From RHKX01 sp046330415 (GTDB lineage: Bacteria > Actinomycetota > Thermoleophilia > Solirubrobacterales > 70-9), in NCBI GenBank assembly GCA_046330415.1, contig JAXLSW010000021.1:1-64000 (forward strand): DNA of 64,000 nt. Reading direction: 5' to 3'. Every line of letters begins with the position of its first letter. Within the stretch, counting starts at the first letter, position 1. The position numbers and the translations under genes were made by a program. Below are positions 32,362-43,936 of this stretch, piece by piece. The notes below the pieces were generated by a model that was not told the DNA's origin, did no database searches, and worked only from the letters and a program-made list of their open reading frames with translations.

Positions 32362-33084
32362 ATGCGTCTCGCCAAGTACCTGGCCCACTGCGGCGTCGCC
32401 TCGCGCCGCGGCGCCGAGCATCTGATTTCCCACGGCGTAGTCACCGTCGGCGGCAAGCGGGTCATCGACCCCGCCCGCGACGTCGACGCGAGCAGCGGGG
32501 TCGCCGTCAACGGCACCCCGGTCCTGCCCGAGCCACACGAGGTGTGGGCGGTCAACAAGCCGCTCGACGTCACCTCGACCGCGCGCGAGCCGGGACGCCG
32601 CCGCGCGGTCACGGACCTGGTCGCGTCGGAGCGGCGCCTCTATCCGGTCGGCCGGCTCGACGCCGACTCGACCGGGCTGATCCTGCTCACCAACGACGGC
32701 GAGCTCGCCAACCGCCTCACCCATCCTCGCTACGAGGTCCCGAAGACCTACCTGGCGCGCCTGCGGCGCCCGCCGTCGGCCCGGGATCTGCGGCGGCTCG
32801 CTGACGGGGTCAAGCTCGACGACGGGCAGACGGCCCCCGCCGAGGTCGCCCTGCGCGGCAATGCCGACATCGAGATCACGATCCACGAGGGGCGCAACCG
32901 GCAGATCCGCCGGATGATCCAGAAGGTCGGCAACGAGGTCGTGTCCCTGCGGCGGATCCGCTTCGCCTCACTCGAGCTCGGGGACCTGCCGCTGGGCGGC
33001 TCGCGACAGCTCAGCCGCTCGGAGGTGAAGCGGCTCTGGAAGGATGCCGGGCCGATGGACGAGAAGGCCAAGGTCAGCCGGTGA
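32362..33084 (+). CDS. rluB: 23S rRNA pseudouridine synthase RluB-type
   Basis: RsuA/RluB/E/F-family enzyme of 240 residues. An N-terminal S4 RNA-binding domain (RLAKYLAHCGVASRRGAEHLI) precedes the catalytic domain. The catalytic Asp100 is in VGRLDADSTGLILLTNDG. KTYLARLRR and HEGRNRQIRRM follow. TAGCGT lies 7 nt before the ATG. In Firmicutes and Actinobacteria rluB commonly follows scpAB, as here. The stop overlaps the aroH start (GTGA). Confidence 0.93.
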   Translation: MRLAKYLAHCGVASRRGAEHLISHGVVTVGGKRVIDPARDVDASSGVAVNGTPVLPEPHEVWAVNKPLDVTSTAREPGRRRAVTDLVASERRLYPVGRLDADSTGLILLTNDGELANRLTHPRYEVPKTYLARLRRPPSARDLRRLADGVKLDDGQTAPAEVALRGNADIEITIHEGRNRQIRRMIQKVGNEVVSLRRIRFASLELGDLPLGGSRQLSRSEVKRLWKDAGPMDEKAKVSR

Positions 33085-33458
33085 GCGCCGAGGAGCGAGT
33101 CTTCGCCCTGCGCGGAGCCGTGCAGACCGATCACAACGAGCGCGAATCCATCCTCGCCTCGACCGACGAGCTGCTGCGGGAGATGATCGCTCGCAACGAC
33201 CTCGCGCCGGAGGCGATGATCTCCTGCATCCTCACCTGCACCGACGACCTCGACGCCGAGTTCCCCGCCGTCGCCGCGCGTGAGCTCGGGCTCAGCGACG
33301 TGCCCCTCCTGTGCGCCCGTGAGATCGCCGTCCCTGGCTCGATGCCGCGCGTGATCAGGGCGATGGTCCACTACTACGCGCCCCGCGACCACAAGCCGGC
33401 GCACACCTACCTCGGCGCCGCCGCCGGGCTGCGCTCCGACCTCGCCTCGGCTCAGTGA
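33081..33458 (+). CDS. aroH: Chorismate mutase, AroH type
   Basis: Converts chorismate to prephenate for Phe/Tyr synthesis. The 125-residue trimeric AroH fold is recognised by FALRGAVQTDHNERESILASTDELL, MISCILTCTDDLDAEFPAVAARELG, VPLLCAREIAVPGSMPRVIR and the late VHYY. This is the monofunctional Bacillus-type enzyme, not the helical AroQ type usual in many Actinobacteria. It starts at GTG 33081 within the rluB stop and leads into the aromatic gene block. Confidence 0.93.
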   Translation: MSAEERVFALRGAVQTDHNERESILASTDELLREMIARNDLAPEAMISCILTCTDDLDAEFPAVAARELGLSDVPLLCAREIAVPGSMPRVIRAMVHYYAPRDHKPAHTYLGAAAGLRSDLASAQ

Positions 33459-33480
33459 GCGGGCCTGAGAGCATGCAGGC

Positions 33481-34572
33481 GTGACCGTCCGGTTCTCATC
33501 GAAGCTCGACGCGCTCCCTCACTACGAGGGGGGGATGGACCTGGAGCGGGCGCGGCGCACCTACGAGGCCTCCGACGTCATCAAGCTCGCCTCCAACGAG
33601 TCCCCCTGGGGGCCGCACCCGAAGGTGCTCGAGGCGATGACGCAGGCGGCGGCCTCGGCGAATCGCTACCCCGACCAGTACGCGGCGCTCCTGCGGCGGC
33701 GGCTGGCCGACCGCTTCGACGTCGAGCCCGGCGGGATCGCCGTCTCCAACGGCTCCTGCGAGATCCTCCTCGCGGCGTCGCTGGCGCTGTGCGAGCCGGG
33801 CGCCGAGCTCGTCTACGCCTGGCCCTCCTTCTCGATGTACCCGCAGCTCGCGCCGCTCTCGGGCGCGCGCGAGATCCGCGTCCCGCTCAACGATCGCGAC
33901 GAGCACGACCTCGAGGCGATGCTGACCGAGATCACCGTCGCGACCCAGCTCGTGATCGTCTGCAACCCCAACAACCCGACCGGCACGGCGTTGCCGGCCG
34001 CCGAGATCGAGGCCTTCCTCGAGCGCGTCCCCGACCACGTCACCGTGATCGTCGACGAGGCCTACATCGAGATGCAGACGCTCGACGATCCCGACGCGAC
34101 CGTCGACCTGCTCCCGAAGTTCCCGAACCTGGTTCTGCTGCGCACCTTCAGCAAGGTCTACGGCCTCGCCGGGGTGCGCTGCGGCTACGCGCTCGGCTCC
34201 GCGAAGTTCCGCGCCGCCGTCGACGCGGTGCGCCAGCCCTTCAGCGTCAACCTGCTCGCGCAGGCGGCCGGAGCGGAGGCGATCCTGCACGGCGACGACG
34301 TCCTCGAGCGCGTCGAGCGGACGATCATCGAGCGGGTCGAGGTCGAGGAGGGTGTCCGCGAGATGGGCCTGCGGACTCCCGACTCGCAGACGAACTTCTC
34401 GTGGATCGACCTCGGCGACCGCGACGAGGCCGAGATCGTCGAGGGGCTCGGTCGCGCCGGCGTGATCGTCCGCGCCGGAACGCCGCTGGGGGGTCCGGGC
34501 CACATCCGCGTCAGCTACGGCACCCTGGCCGAGAACCTGCGCTTCCTCGAGACGCTCCGCGGGCTCCTCTGA
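33481..34572 (+). CDS. Histidinol-phosphate / aromatic amino acid aminotransferase (HisC-like)
   Basis: Class II-fold PLP aminotransferase of 363 residues. The Schiff-base lysine is Lys225 in RTFSKVYGLAGVRCGY. KLASNESPWGPHPKV, SNGSCEILL, NPNNPTGTALP and IVDEAYIEM are HisC-family motifs. Because it lies between chorismate mutase and DAHP synthase with no other his genes, the physiological role may be the aromatic aminotransferase step (phenylpyruvate or hydroxyphenylpyruvate) rather than, or as well as, histidine synthesis. Sequence alone does not separate the two. Confidence 0.88.
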   Translation: MTVRFSSKLDALPHYEGGMDLERARRTYEASDVIKLASNESPWGPHPKVLEAMTQAAASANRYPDQYAALLRRRLADRFDVEPGGIAVSNGSCEILLAASLALCEPGAELVYAWPSFSMYPQLAPLSGAREIRVPLNDRDEHDLEAMLTEITVATQLVIVCNPNNPTGTALPAAEIEAFLERVPDHVTVIVDEAYIEMQTLDDPDATVDLLPKFPNLVLLRTFSKVYGLAGVRCGYALGSAKFRAAVDAVRQPFSVNLLAQAAGAEAILHGDDVLERVERTIIERVEVEEGVREMGLRTPDSQTNFSWIDLGDRDEAEIVEGLGRAGVIVRAGTPLGGPGHIRVSYGTLAENLRFLETLRGLL

Positions 34573-34604
34573 GGCCGCCGCGGGGCGGTTCCCGCGTTGC
34601 GCGG

Positions 34605-34634
34605 TTGACGCTCGGCGCGTGCGCCTGCTAGAAA
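34605..34634 (+). promoter_or_regulatory. Promoter of the aroF leader
   Basis: TTGACG at 34605-34610 and TAGAAA at 34629-34634, spacing 18 nt. The predicted transcript would start close to 34641, just before the leader-peptide ATG at 34645. Confidence 0.65.
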
Positions 34635-34644
34635 GACCGGACCG

Positions 34645-34746
34645 ATGAGCCGCTCCATGCGCAGCATCACCTCCGCCGCCGGGACCCCGGTCGCCGCGGC
34701 GCGCGCGCACGATGCGAGCTGGCTCTGGTATCCGCGATTTAGCTAG
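34645..34746 (+). CDS. Aromatic-rich leader peptide of aroF (attenuator)
   Basis: 33-codon open frame. Its last eight residues are WLWYPRFS, so two Trp, one Tyr and one Phe fall within seven codons directly before the TAG. The first 25 residues contain no Trp, Tyr or Phe. It starts about 11 nt after the -10 box and ends 156 nt before the DAHP synthase gene. Such composition and position match ribosome-stalling leader peptides of amino-acid attenuators. Starved aromatic tRNA charging would stall the ribosome at these codons. The peptide is too short for any homology test, so the call rests on layout. Confidence 0.72.
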   Translation: MSRSMRSITSAAGTPVAAARAHDASWLWYPRFS

Positions 34747-34841
34747 GCGTCCGGCCTGGGTCACGTCCGCGTGGCCGATCCGAACTTCCTGAGCTCCTTC
34801 CAGCTCACCCCCGGACGCCGTCACCGGACCCCCCGTGGGTC
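34746..34841 (+). promoter_or_regulatory. Attenuator pairing segments between leader peptide and aroF
   Basis: GGCGTCCGG (34746-34754), which begins on the last base of the leader stop, is perfectly complementary to CCGGACGCC (34811-34819). Between them GGTCACG(34759-34765)-TCCG-CGTGGCC(34770-34776) makes a 7-bp stem with one G-U pair. Further on, GACCC (34827-34831) and GGGTC (34837-34841) can pair. A ribosome on the leader stop would cover the first arm and change the folding. No T-tract is seen, so the output may be Rho-dependent or translational. Confidence 0.55.
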
Positions 34842-34902
34842 GCCCCGCCTCCCGACCTCCGTCGATCCGCGAGTACCTCTTCCGAAAGGCAACACGAGCA
34901 CC

Positions 34903-35706
<804 letters not shown>

Positions 35707-35758
35707 CCGCGGCGGTGCCCCCTGCCCCAATTGCGTCTCGCCTGAATAGGCTGGGCGC

Positions 35759-36856
35759 ATGCGTATCGCCGTCCTCGGAGTTGGGCTGATCGGCGGCTCG
35801 ATCGGCCTCGCCGCAAGGCGACGGCTCGACGCCGAGGTCGCCGGGTTCGATCCCCAGCCGGCGAACCTCGAGCGGGCGCTCGAGGTCGGGGCGCTCGATC
35901 GTGCCGCCGGATCGGTCGCCGACGCGGTCGCCGGTGCCGAGACCGTCTTCTGCGCGGCCCCGGTGACGGCGCTGCCCGCGCTCGTCTCCGAGGCGATCGC
36001 GGCGAGCGGGGAGGGTGTCGTGGTCACCGATGTCGGCTCGACCAAGCGGGCGCTGCTCGACGCCGTTGAGGGGCTCGAGGGAGCGGAGCGCTTCATCGGC
36101 GGCCATCCCCTCGCCGGCGCGGAGACGGCGGGTGTCGAGGGCTCCCGCGAGGACCTCTTCGAAGGCGCGCGCTGGTACCTGACCCCTTCGCCGCGCTCCG
36201 AGGGGGTGCTGTTCGAGCGGCTGCGGCGCCTGATCGCCGACATCGGCGCTCGCCCGCAGGCGGTCGAGGCCGCGATCCACGATCGCGACATGGCGACGGT
36301 GAGTCACCTTCCCCACGTGCTCGCGAACGCCCTCGTCGCCGTTGCGGCGGACTCGCTCGGGGACGACACCGACCGTCGCGCCGAGGTCGGTCGCAGCTTC
36401 CGCGACGCGGTCCGGGTCGCGGGCGCCAACCCGGGGATCTGGGCCGACATCTACGGGACGAACGCCGACGCCGTCGCCGCCGAGATCGACGCCACGGTCG
36501 AGCGGCTGCAGGAGGCCGCCGCGCTGATCCGGGGGCGCGACGTCGCCGCGCTCTCCCGCTGGCAGGCATCGATCGGCGATCAGCGCCGGCGTCTGCTGGC
36601 CGATCACACCGGCACCGGCGAGCTCACCGAGCTGCTCGTCGTGGTCGAGAACCGGCCCGGCACCATCGCTGAGATCGCGCTCTCCCTCGGGCGGGCCGGC
36701 GTCAACATCGCAGACATGTCCCTGTTCCCCGCCGCGGACCGTCGCACCGGCGCCGTCTCCCTGTGGATCGACGGGGAGGATGCCGCCGCGCGCGCCGCTG
36801 AGCTCGTGGCTGATCTCGGTCATCAGGTCACCACCGTCCCCGCCTCGGAATCGTGA
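35759..36856 (+). CDS. tyrA: Prephenate dehydrogenase with C-terminal ACT domain
   Basis: Oxidatively decarboxylates prephenate to 4-hydroxyphenylpyruvate in tyrosine synthesis. It has 365 residues. The NAD(P) loop is GVGLIGGSIG (residues 7-16), then VTDVGSTKRALLDAV and GGHPLAGAETAGVEGSRED. HDRDMATVSHLPHVLANAL carries the catalytic His region. The last ~75 residues form an ACT domain (LLVVVENRPGTIAEIALSLGRAGVNIADM), probably for tyrosine feedback. TAGGCT lies 6 nt before the ATG. The stop overlaps the aroA start (GTGA). Confidence 0.94.
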   Translation: MRIAVLGVGLIGGSIGLAARRRLDAEVAGFDPQPANLERALEVGALDRAAGSVADAVAGAETVFCAAPVTALPALVSEAIAASGEGVVVTDVGSTKRALLDAVEGLEGAERFIGGHPLAGAETAGVEGSREDLFEGARWYLTPSPRSEGVLFERLRRLIADIGARPQAVEAAIHDRDMATVSHLPHVLANALVAVAADSLGDDTDRRAEVGRSFRDAVRVAGANPGIWADIYGTNADAVAAEIDATVERLQEAAALIRGRDVAALSRWQASIGDQRRRLLADHTGTGELTELLVVVENRPGTIAEIALSLGRAGVNIADMSLFPAADRRTGAVSLWIDGEDAAARAAELVADLGHQVTTVPASES

Positions 36857-38202
36857 GCTCACGCTCAGCAGGCTCAGCGCGCTTCGAACCGGCCTCCGGG
36901 CTGCGCGGCGAGCTGCGCGCGCCGCCGGACAAGTCGATCTCACACCGCGCGGCGCTGCTCGGGGGCTTCGGCAGCGGCACCACGAGGATCTCCCGCTACC
37001 TCGACTCCGCCGACACGCGCAGCACGCTCGGCGCCGTCGAGGCGCTCGGCGCCCGCGTCGACATCCTCAGCGCGGAGGCGGGCGGGCTCGAGGTCGAGAT
37101 CGCGGGCTTCGGCCTCCGCGGCGCCGCCCAGCCGCGCGGCCCGATCGACGTCGGCAACGCGGGCACGCTGATCCGGCTCGTCGTCGGGCTGCTCGCCGGC
37201 CAGGAGGGGCGCCGTTTCACCCTCGACGGCGACGATTCGATCCGGCGCCGCCCGATGGCGCGGGTGACCCGTCCGCTGGTGCGGATGGGGGCGAAGATCC
37301 TCGCGTCCGACGACGACCACGCGCCCCTGATCATCGACGGGCAGCCGCTGCAGGCCTCCGAGCACCGGCTGACGGTCGCCTCGGCGCAGGTCAAGTCGTG
37401 CCTGCTGCTCGCCGGCCTGCTGGCGACCGACGGCCCGACGACGGTGCACGAGCCCGCGGAGACGCGCGACCACACCGAACGCATGCTGAGGGCGGCCGGG
37501 GTGCGGGTGAGCGTCGCCCGCGAGAGCGGCATCCCGACCGATCCGGCGCCGGGCGAGATCGCGGTCGAGCCGGCCGACCAGCTCGTGCTTCCCGGCCTCA
37601 GCGTCCCCGGCGACCCCTCCTCCGCCGCCTTCCACATAGTCGCCGGCCTGATCACCGGCCACAGCGACGTCCGCGTCCGCGGGGTCGGCCTCAACCCGAC
37701 GCGCATCGGCCTGCTCGGCATCCTCAACCGGATGGGCGCCAACATCGAGGTCACCGAGGACTCCCACGAGGCCGGGGAGCCCGTGGGCAGCGTGCGCGCC
37801 CGCCCGGGCTCCCTGCGCGGGGCCAGGGTGGTTCCCGCCGAGATCGCCCTGGCAATCGATGAGCTGCCGCTGGTCGGCCTGCTCGGCTGCTTCGCCGAGG
37901 GGGAGACGGTCGTCACCGGCGCCGAGGAGCTGCGCCACAAGGAGTCGGACCGGATCGCCGGTGTCGTCGACGCCCTGCGGGCGATGGGCGGCGAGGCGGA
38001 GGCGCTCGAGGACGGCTTCGTCGTGACCGGGACGGGCGGCCTTCGCGGGGGCGTCATCGACTCCCGCGGCGATCATCGCCTGGCCATGCTCGGAGCCGTC
38101 GCGGGCCTGGCCTCCCGCGAGGGCGTGATGGTCGAGGGCTTCGACGCGGCCGGCGTCAGCTACCCGGGCTTCGAGGCGGATCTGCGGTCGCTCGTCCCGT
38201 AG
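36853..38202 (+). CDS. aroA: 3-phosphoshikimate 1-carboxyvinyltransferase (EPSP synthase)
   Basis: Sixth shikimate step, joining shikimate-3-phosphate and PEP. It has 449 residues in two inside-out domains. PPDKSISHRAALLGGFGSG, DVGNAGTLIRLVVGLLAG, LTVASAQVKSCLLLAGL, ETRDHTERML and HKESDRIAGVVDALR are present in order, with the C-terminal DHRLAMLGAVAGL. GTG 36853 overlaps the tyrA stop. The gene lies between tyrA and cmk, a common arrangement. Confidence 0.95.
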   Translation: MSSRSAGSARFEPASGLRGELRAPPDKSISHRAALLGGFGSGTTRISRYLDSADTRSTLGAVEALGARVDILSAEAGGLEVEIAGFGLRGAAQPRGPIDVGNAGTLIRLVVGLLAGQEGRRFTLDGDDSIRRRPMARVTRPLVRMGAKILASDDDHAPLIIDGQPLQASEHRLTVASAQVKSCLLLAGLLATDGPTTVHEPAETRDHTERMLRAAGVRVSVARESGIPTDPAPGEIAVEPADQLVLPGLSVPGDPSSAAFHIVAGLITGHSDVRVRGVGLNPTRIGLLGILNRMGANIEVTEDSHEAGEPVGSVRARPGSLRGARVVPAEIALAIDELPLVGLLGCFAEGETVVTGAEELRHKESDRIAGVVDALRAMGGEAEALEDGFVVTGTGGLRGGVIDSRGDHRLAMLGAVAGLASREGVMVEGFDAAGVSYPGFEADLRSLVP

Positions 38203-38231
38203 TGGCAGGGTCGCCACTACGCTCTCGCGCC

Positions 38232-38870
38232 ATGGTGATCGCCATCGACGGCCCCGCGGGGGCCGGCAAGTCGACAGTGGCCCGGGCGCTCGCCGAGCGC
38301 CTCGGGGCCACCTACCTTGATTCGGGCGCCATGTACAGGAGCGTCGCGCTGCTCACCGTGCGCGCCGAAGCCGATCCCGACGACCCAACCTTCGTCGTGC
38401 CGCTCGCGGAGGCGTTGGACATCGGCATGGAGGGCCGCGCGATCACCATCGGCGCCGAGGACGTGACCACCGCCATCCGCACCCCCGACGTGACCGCGGC
38501 GGCATCGCGCGTGTCCGTCCATCGCGGCGTCCGCGAGGCGATGGTCGCGCGTCAGCGCGAGCTTCTCTCCGATGGCGCCTGGGTGGCCGAGGGGCGCGAC
38601 ATCGGCACGGTCGTGTACCCGGAGGCGCCGCTGAAGGTGTTCCTCACAGCCTCACCGCAGGAGCGCGCCCGCCGCCGCGCCGCCGAGAGCGGGGAGGAGG
38701 CCGCGGCCGTCCTCGCCGCTCAGCGTGAGCGCGACGCCCGCGACATCGAGCGCGAGCACGGCGCCCTGGCGCCCGCGTCCGACTCCGTCGAGGTCGACAC
38801 GACCGGGCTCGGGATCGACGAGGTCGTCGAGGCGATCGCGGCGATCGCCGCCGAGCGGGGGCTGACGTGA
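38232..38870 (+). CDS. cmk: Cytidylate kinase
   Basis: Phosphorylates CMP and dCMP. It has 212 residues. The Walker A is GPAGAGKST (residues 7-15), followed by YLDSGAMYRSVAL, the EGRDIGTVV region and RARRRAAE. TACGCT (38218-38223) lies 8 nt before the ATG at 38232, so a leaderless promoter inside the cluster is likely. An in-frame upstream start at 38202 is less likely. Its stop overlaps the GTG of der. Confidence 0.94.
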   Translation: MVIAIDGPAGAGKSTVARALAERLGATYLDSGAMYRSVALLTVRAEADPDDPTFVVPLAEALDIGMEGRAITIGAEDVTTAIRTPDVTAAASRVSVHRGVREAMVARQRELLSDGAWVAEGRDIGTVVYPEAPLKVFLTASPQERARRRAAESGEEAAAVLAAQRERDARDIEREHGALAPASDSVEVDTTGLGIDEVVEAIAAIAAERGLT

Positions 38871-40166
38871 AGGTCGCGGTCGTCGGCTATCCGAACGCTC
38901 GCGCAAGAGCACGCTGGTGAACCGCCTCGCGGGAGGCCGCGAGGCGGTCACCCACTCCGAGCCCGGCGTGACGCGCGACCGCAAGGAGATCGAGACGGAG
39001 TGGAACGGGGCCCGATCACGCTGATCGACACCGGCGGCGTGGACATGGCCGCCGAGGACTCGCTCTCCCGTGCCGTCCAGCAGCAGGCGCGCGAGGCGAT
39101 CGCCGACGCCGACGCGATCCTCCACGTCGTCGACGCGCGCGCCGGGCTCGGCCCCGGCGACGCCGAGGTCGCGGCGCTCCTGCGCGCGGCGCCGCAGCCG
39201 GTGATCGTCGTCGCCAACAAGGTCGACGATCCGCGCGACTCCCATCTCACCGCCGAGCTGCACGGCCTCGGCCTCGGCGAGCCGCTCGCCGTCTCCGCCA
39301 CTCACGGCCTCGGCACCGGCGACCTGCTCGACCGGATCACCTCGCTCGACATCGGTCCCGCCGACGAGACCGCGACAGGTGAGCTGCCGCGGATCGCGAT
39401 CCTCGGCCGCCCCAACGTCGGCAAGTCGTCCCTGCTGAACGCGCTGCTCGGCTCCGAGCGGACGATCGTCAGCGACATGGCGGGCACGACGCGCGACTCG
39501 ATCGACACGCGCGTCGAAGTCGACGGACGCGACGCGCTGCTGATCGACACCGCCGGGATCAGGCGGCGCTCGAAGGTCGCGGGCTCGGTCGACTACTACG
39601 CCCAGCTGCGGGCCGAGCGAGCCGCCGAGCGCGCCGACGTCGCGATCCTGGTCTGCGACGCCTCCGAGGGCGTCACCTCCGAGGACCTGCGGATCGGCGA
39701 GCTCGCGATGTCCTCGGGCTGCGCAACGCTCGTCGCGCTCAACAAGTGGGACATAGTCGAGCTCGACCTCGATGACGCGAAGGCCCGCGTCGAGAGCCGT
39801 CTGCGCCTGCGCCCGCCCGTGATCACGCTCTCGGCCCTGCGCGGACGCAACCTGCAGAAGGTGCTGCCGAAGGCGCTCGAGCTGTACGACCGGCGCGCCT
39901 CCCGGGTGCAGACATCCGAGCTCAACCGGATCGTCGAGGACGCCGTCGCGAGGGTGCCGCCGCCGTCGAAGCGGGGCCGCCGCCTGCGGCTCTACTACGC
40001 GGCGCAGGTCGGCGACGCGCCGCCTCGGATCGCGATCCAGGTCAACGATCGCCAGCTGATCTCGCGCGATTGGTCCTTCTATCTCGAGAACCACCTGCGG
40101 GAGGCGCTGAACCTCGACGGGATCCCGCTCGTGATCGATTTCGTCCCTCGGACCAGGCGCTCCTGA
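38867..40166 (+). pseudogene. der: Ribosome-associated GTPase Der (EngA), two frame breaks
   Basis: Tandem-GTPase ribosome assembly factor. GTG 38867 overlaps the cmk stop and begins VKVAVVGYPN. The first P-loop is then corrupted at 38896-38905, where two extra bases change the frame relative to an expected VGKST. The frame resumes as STLVNRLAGGREAVTHSEPG and is broken again by a missing base near 39007-39013. From 39000 it is clean to 40166. The second G domain is intact (GRPNVGKSS, DTAGIRRRSK, NKWD), as is the KH-like C-terminus. Der is essential in most bacteria, so sequencing error is more likely than loss. Confidence 0.85.
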
Positions 40167-40214
40167 GCCGGAGAGCGATGGCGACCCGCTGCTGATCCGG
40201 CTATAAAGGTCGGG

Positions 40215-42352
40215 GTGGAGCGGGAGAGCCGGATCGAGCCGCGTGCTCGGGCGTCTGCGTGGCCGTTGGTCGGCCGCGGGCGCGGCGTCCCGCGCCCGCA
40301 GGAGCCCGGCACCGATTCTCCGCCCGATCCCGCGAACCCCCTCGGCGGCGAGCAGCTCTCGCTCGGTGATCTCAACGATGGTCGGCGCGAGGCGGCGCGG
40401 GCCCGTCTGCGCGCGCTCCGGGAGGGGACCGGCTGCGGGCCGAGCCTGCAGGGGCATGGCCACGCGCCCGGACGTGGCTCCGGCTCCGGTGCGGTCGGCT
40501 TTCGCTTGCGGCGGCCGGTGCCGGTGCTCTCGGTGGCGGAGGGGGTGCGGGCAAGGGTCCTGGGAGCGACGATCCTGACGGCTTCGGGGCGCGACTCGCC
40601 GCGCTCGCTCACCGCCTGCGCCAGCGCGTCGCCGCCGCGGGAGCGGCGGCCTCCACCGTTGGCAGGCGCCCCACGATCGCGCGGCAGCGGATCGCCGCCG
40701 CCGCGATCGTCGTCGCGGTGCTCGTGGTCGTGGTCTTGGTCCTGATCCCGTCGGCGCCCTGTGGCGCCCCCGGAGGCGACAGCTGCCCGGTCGACGACGA
40801 GGCGATCGCCCTCGTCCCCGAGGACGCGGTCGCCTACGCCCACGTCGACATCGACGCCGACGGCGAGCAGTTCGCCGCGTTCTCGTCCTTCGCCGGCCGG
40901 CTGCCGATGCTCGGCGGCATGCTGCTCGGCTCGCTCTCCGACGTCGGTGGCCGCCCGGCCGACTTCGCGACGCAGATCCGCCCCTGGGCCGGCGATCAGG
41001 CGGCCTTCGCGGCGCTCCCCGCCGGGACCGGACTCGGGCGGGTGACGATGATCGCGGCCGATGACGCCGACGGGGCGAACGCCTTCGCGGCGCGCGCCCT
41101 CGGTCCGGGCGCCCAGCAACGCGAGGTCGGGGGCCTGGACGTCTCCGTGAACCGGCGCGGACAGGCGGCGGCGCTCCTCGACGGCTTCCTGCTCCTCGGC
41201 GACGAGGCGGCGGTCGACGCGATGATCGAGGACGACGACTCGGGCAGCCTCGAGACCGCCGCTGTGGCGGCCGGCGTGGACGACCTGCCGGCGGATCGCT
41301 TCGCCTACGCCTACCTGTCGGGCGAGGGGGCGAGGGCGCTCCTGCGCAGCCCCGCCGCCTCGTCTCTGGACACCTTCGTCAGCTCGGGCTCGGCGACGGC
41401 CGTCACCGCGGCGCTCAGCTTCGACGACGACGTCGCCAGGCTCACCGTGCGCAGCCATCTCGATCCCGACCTCGCGGCCGACGACCCCGCCTTCTTCGCC
41501 GCGCTGCCCGAGTTCGCGCCCGGGCTCGATTCCGACGTCGGGCCGGATGCCCTCGCCTACCTGGGGCTCGGCGATCCCGGCAGCAGCGTCGAGTCGCTGC
41601 TCGACCGCGCCCGTACCAGCGCTCCCGCCCTGACCAGGGCATACGACCGGGCCGACCGTGACCTCCGGGCGGCCGGTGGCGTCGGCATCGACGAGGACCT
41701 GCTGCCGCTGCTCGGCGACGAGGCCGCGCTCTCCATCGAGCCCGTCGCCGGGGACGACGCTGCGCAGACGCCGGGAGTGCTGGCGCCGGCCGGCACCCCC
41801 TACGTCAGCCTGATCGCCGACGGGGTCGACAGCGAGGTGGCCGCCCAGGACCTGGCGGGACTGCAGGAGCCACTCGTCGACGCTCTCGCTCCGAAGGGCG
41901 GCGAGGCCGCGGGTCGCGTGTCGGTGTTCGAGCCGCTTCAGATCGCCGGCACCGAGGCGCAGACGCTGACCGTGAGCCCGAACCTCGAGATCACCTACGC
42001 CACCTACGACGACCGGCTCGTCGCCGCGACGAAGCCGATCGGCATCGCGCAGGCCCGCGCCGGGGGCGACGGGCTGGCCGACTCCGACGACTACCGGGCG
42101 GTGACCGCGGGGATGCCGTCAGAGGTCTCGGCGATCGCCTACCTCGACCTGCGCGACCTCCTCGCACTCGGCGAGCAGGTGGGGCTCGCGGCCGACCCGG
42201 CCTACGCGCGACTCGCCCCCGACCTGCGCTCGCTGCAGGCCCTCGCGATCGCGGTCGACGACACGGGCACGGAGGTCCGCACCGACCTCAACGTCTCCGT
42301 CGGGGACGCTCCCGAGGCCGACGCATCCGCCGATCCGCTCGGCGGCGAATAG
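40215..42352 (+). CDS. DUF3352-type membrane-anchored protein, one frame break near the 5' end
   Basis: The likely start is GTG 40215, 7 nt after TATAAA (40202-40207). The first ~70 codons give a Pro/Arg-rich cytoplasmic segment. Between about 40430 and 40510 the coding frame moves by one base, as if one base were missing. After that a Gly-rich linker, an Arg-rich segment and a single membrane helix (IAAAAIVVAVLVVVVLVLI, about 40690-40750) lead to a large extracytoplasmic domain. Its pattern (VPEDAVAYAHVDIDADGEQF, repeated AYLDLRDL-like units) resembles DUF3352. The function is unknown. Confidence 0.7.
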
Positions 42353-42439
42353 CATTCCCTGCCCTGGCTTCTGACCGCAGGGCCCACCGAACCCCACCGA
42401 AGCTCCGCTGAAATCCGTTGAAAAGAGGGAAATCCTGAG

Positions 42440-43690
<1,251 letters not shown>

Positions 43691-43697
43691 GGTAGCC

Positions 43698-43742
43698 CCC
43701 CGCTACCCCAGCGGGGAACCTGAGGGCAGCATGCTGCCCTCA
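43698..43742. terminator. Tandem hairpins after metK
   Basis: CCCCGCT (43698-43704) and AGCGGGG (43710-43716) form a 7-bp stem with a 5-nt loop. A perfect 22-bp palindrome centred on GCATGC follows at 43721-43742. Neither is followed by a T-run. They separate metK from the convergent PH-domain gene and probably end transcription from both sides. Confidence 0.6.
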
Positions 43743-43936
43743 ACTACCCGGCTGCCGTCTGCGCCGGCCAATGCCACCTGGTGCCAACCGATGGCAACGA
43801 GATGCAACCAGAGGGACAGATGCTCCCGGAACTTGCATCTCGATCGCGAAGGGGGAGCCGGGCTCGGCTCGAGACCCCGCCGACGCCCACGCCACCGGCC
43901 CCGGTGAGGGGTCGCCGATCGTGCCCGCCGGTCAGT
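43743..43936. other. Intergenic stretch between convergent metK and PH-domain gene
   Basis: No gene is supported here. It holds GAGATGCAA (43799-43807) and TTGCATCTC (43833-43841), a 9-bp inverted repeat with a 25-nt loop, and short near-repeats of the form GATGGCAAC/GATGCAACC. The open frames in this stretch are Pro/Arg-rich and unlike real genes. Confidence 0.4.

Noticed and set aside
42353..42439. SAM riboswitch before metK
   Set aside because: 87 nt with no recognisable SAM-riboswitch core and an ordinary ribosome-binding site.
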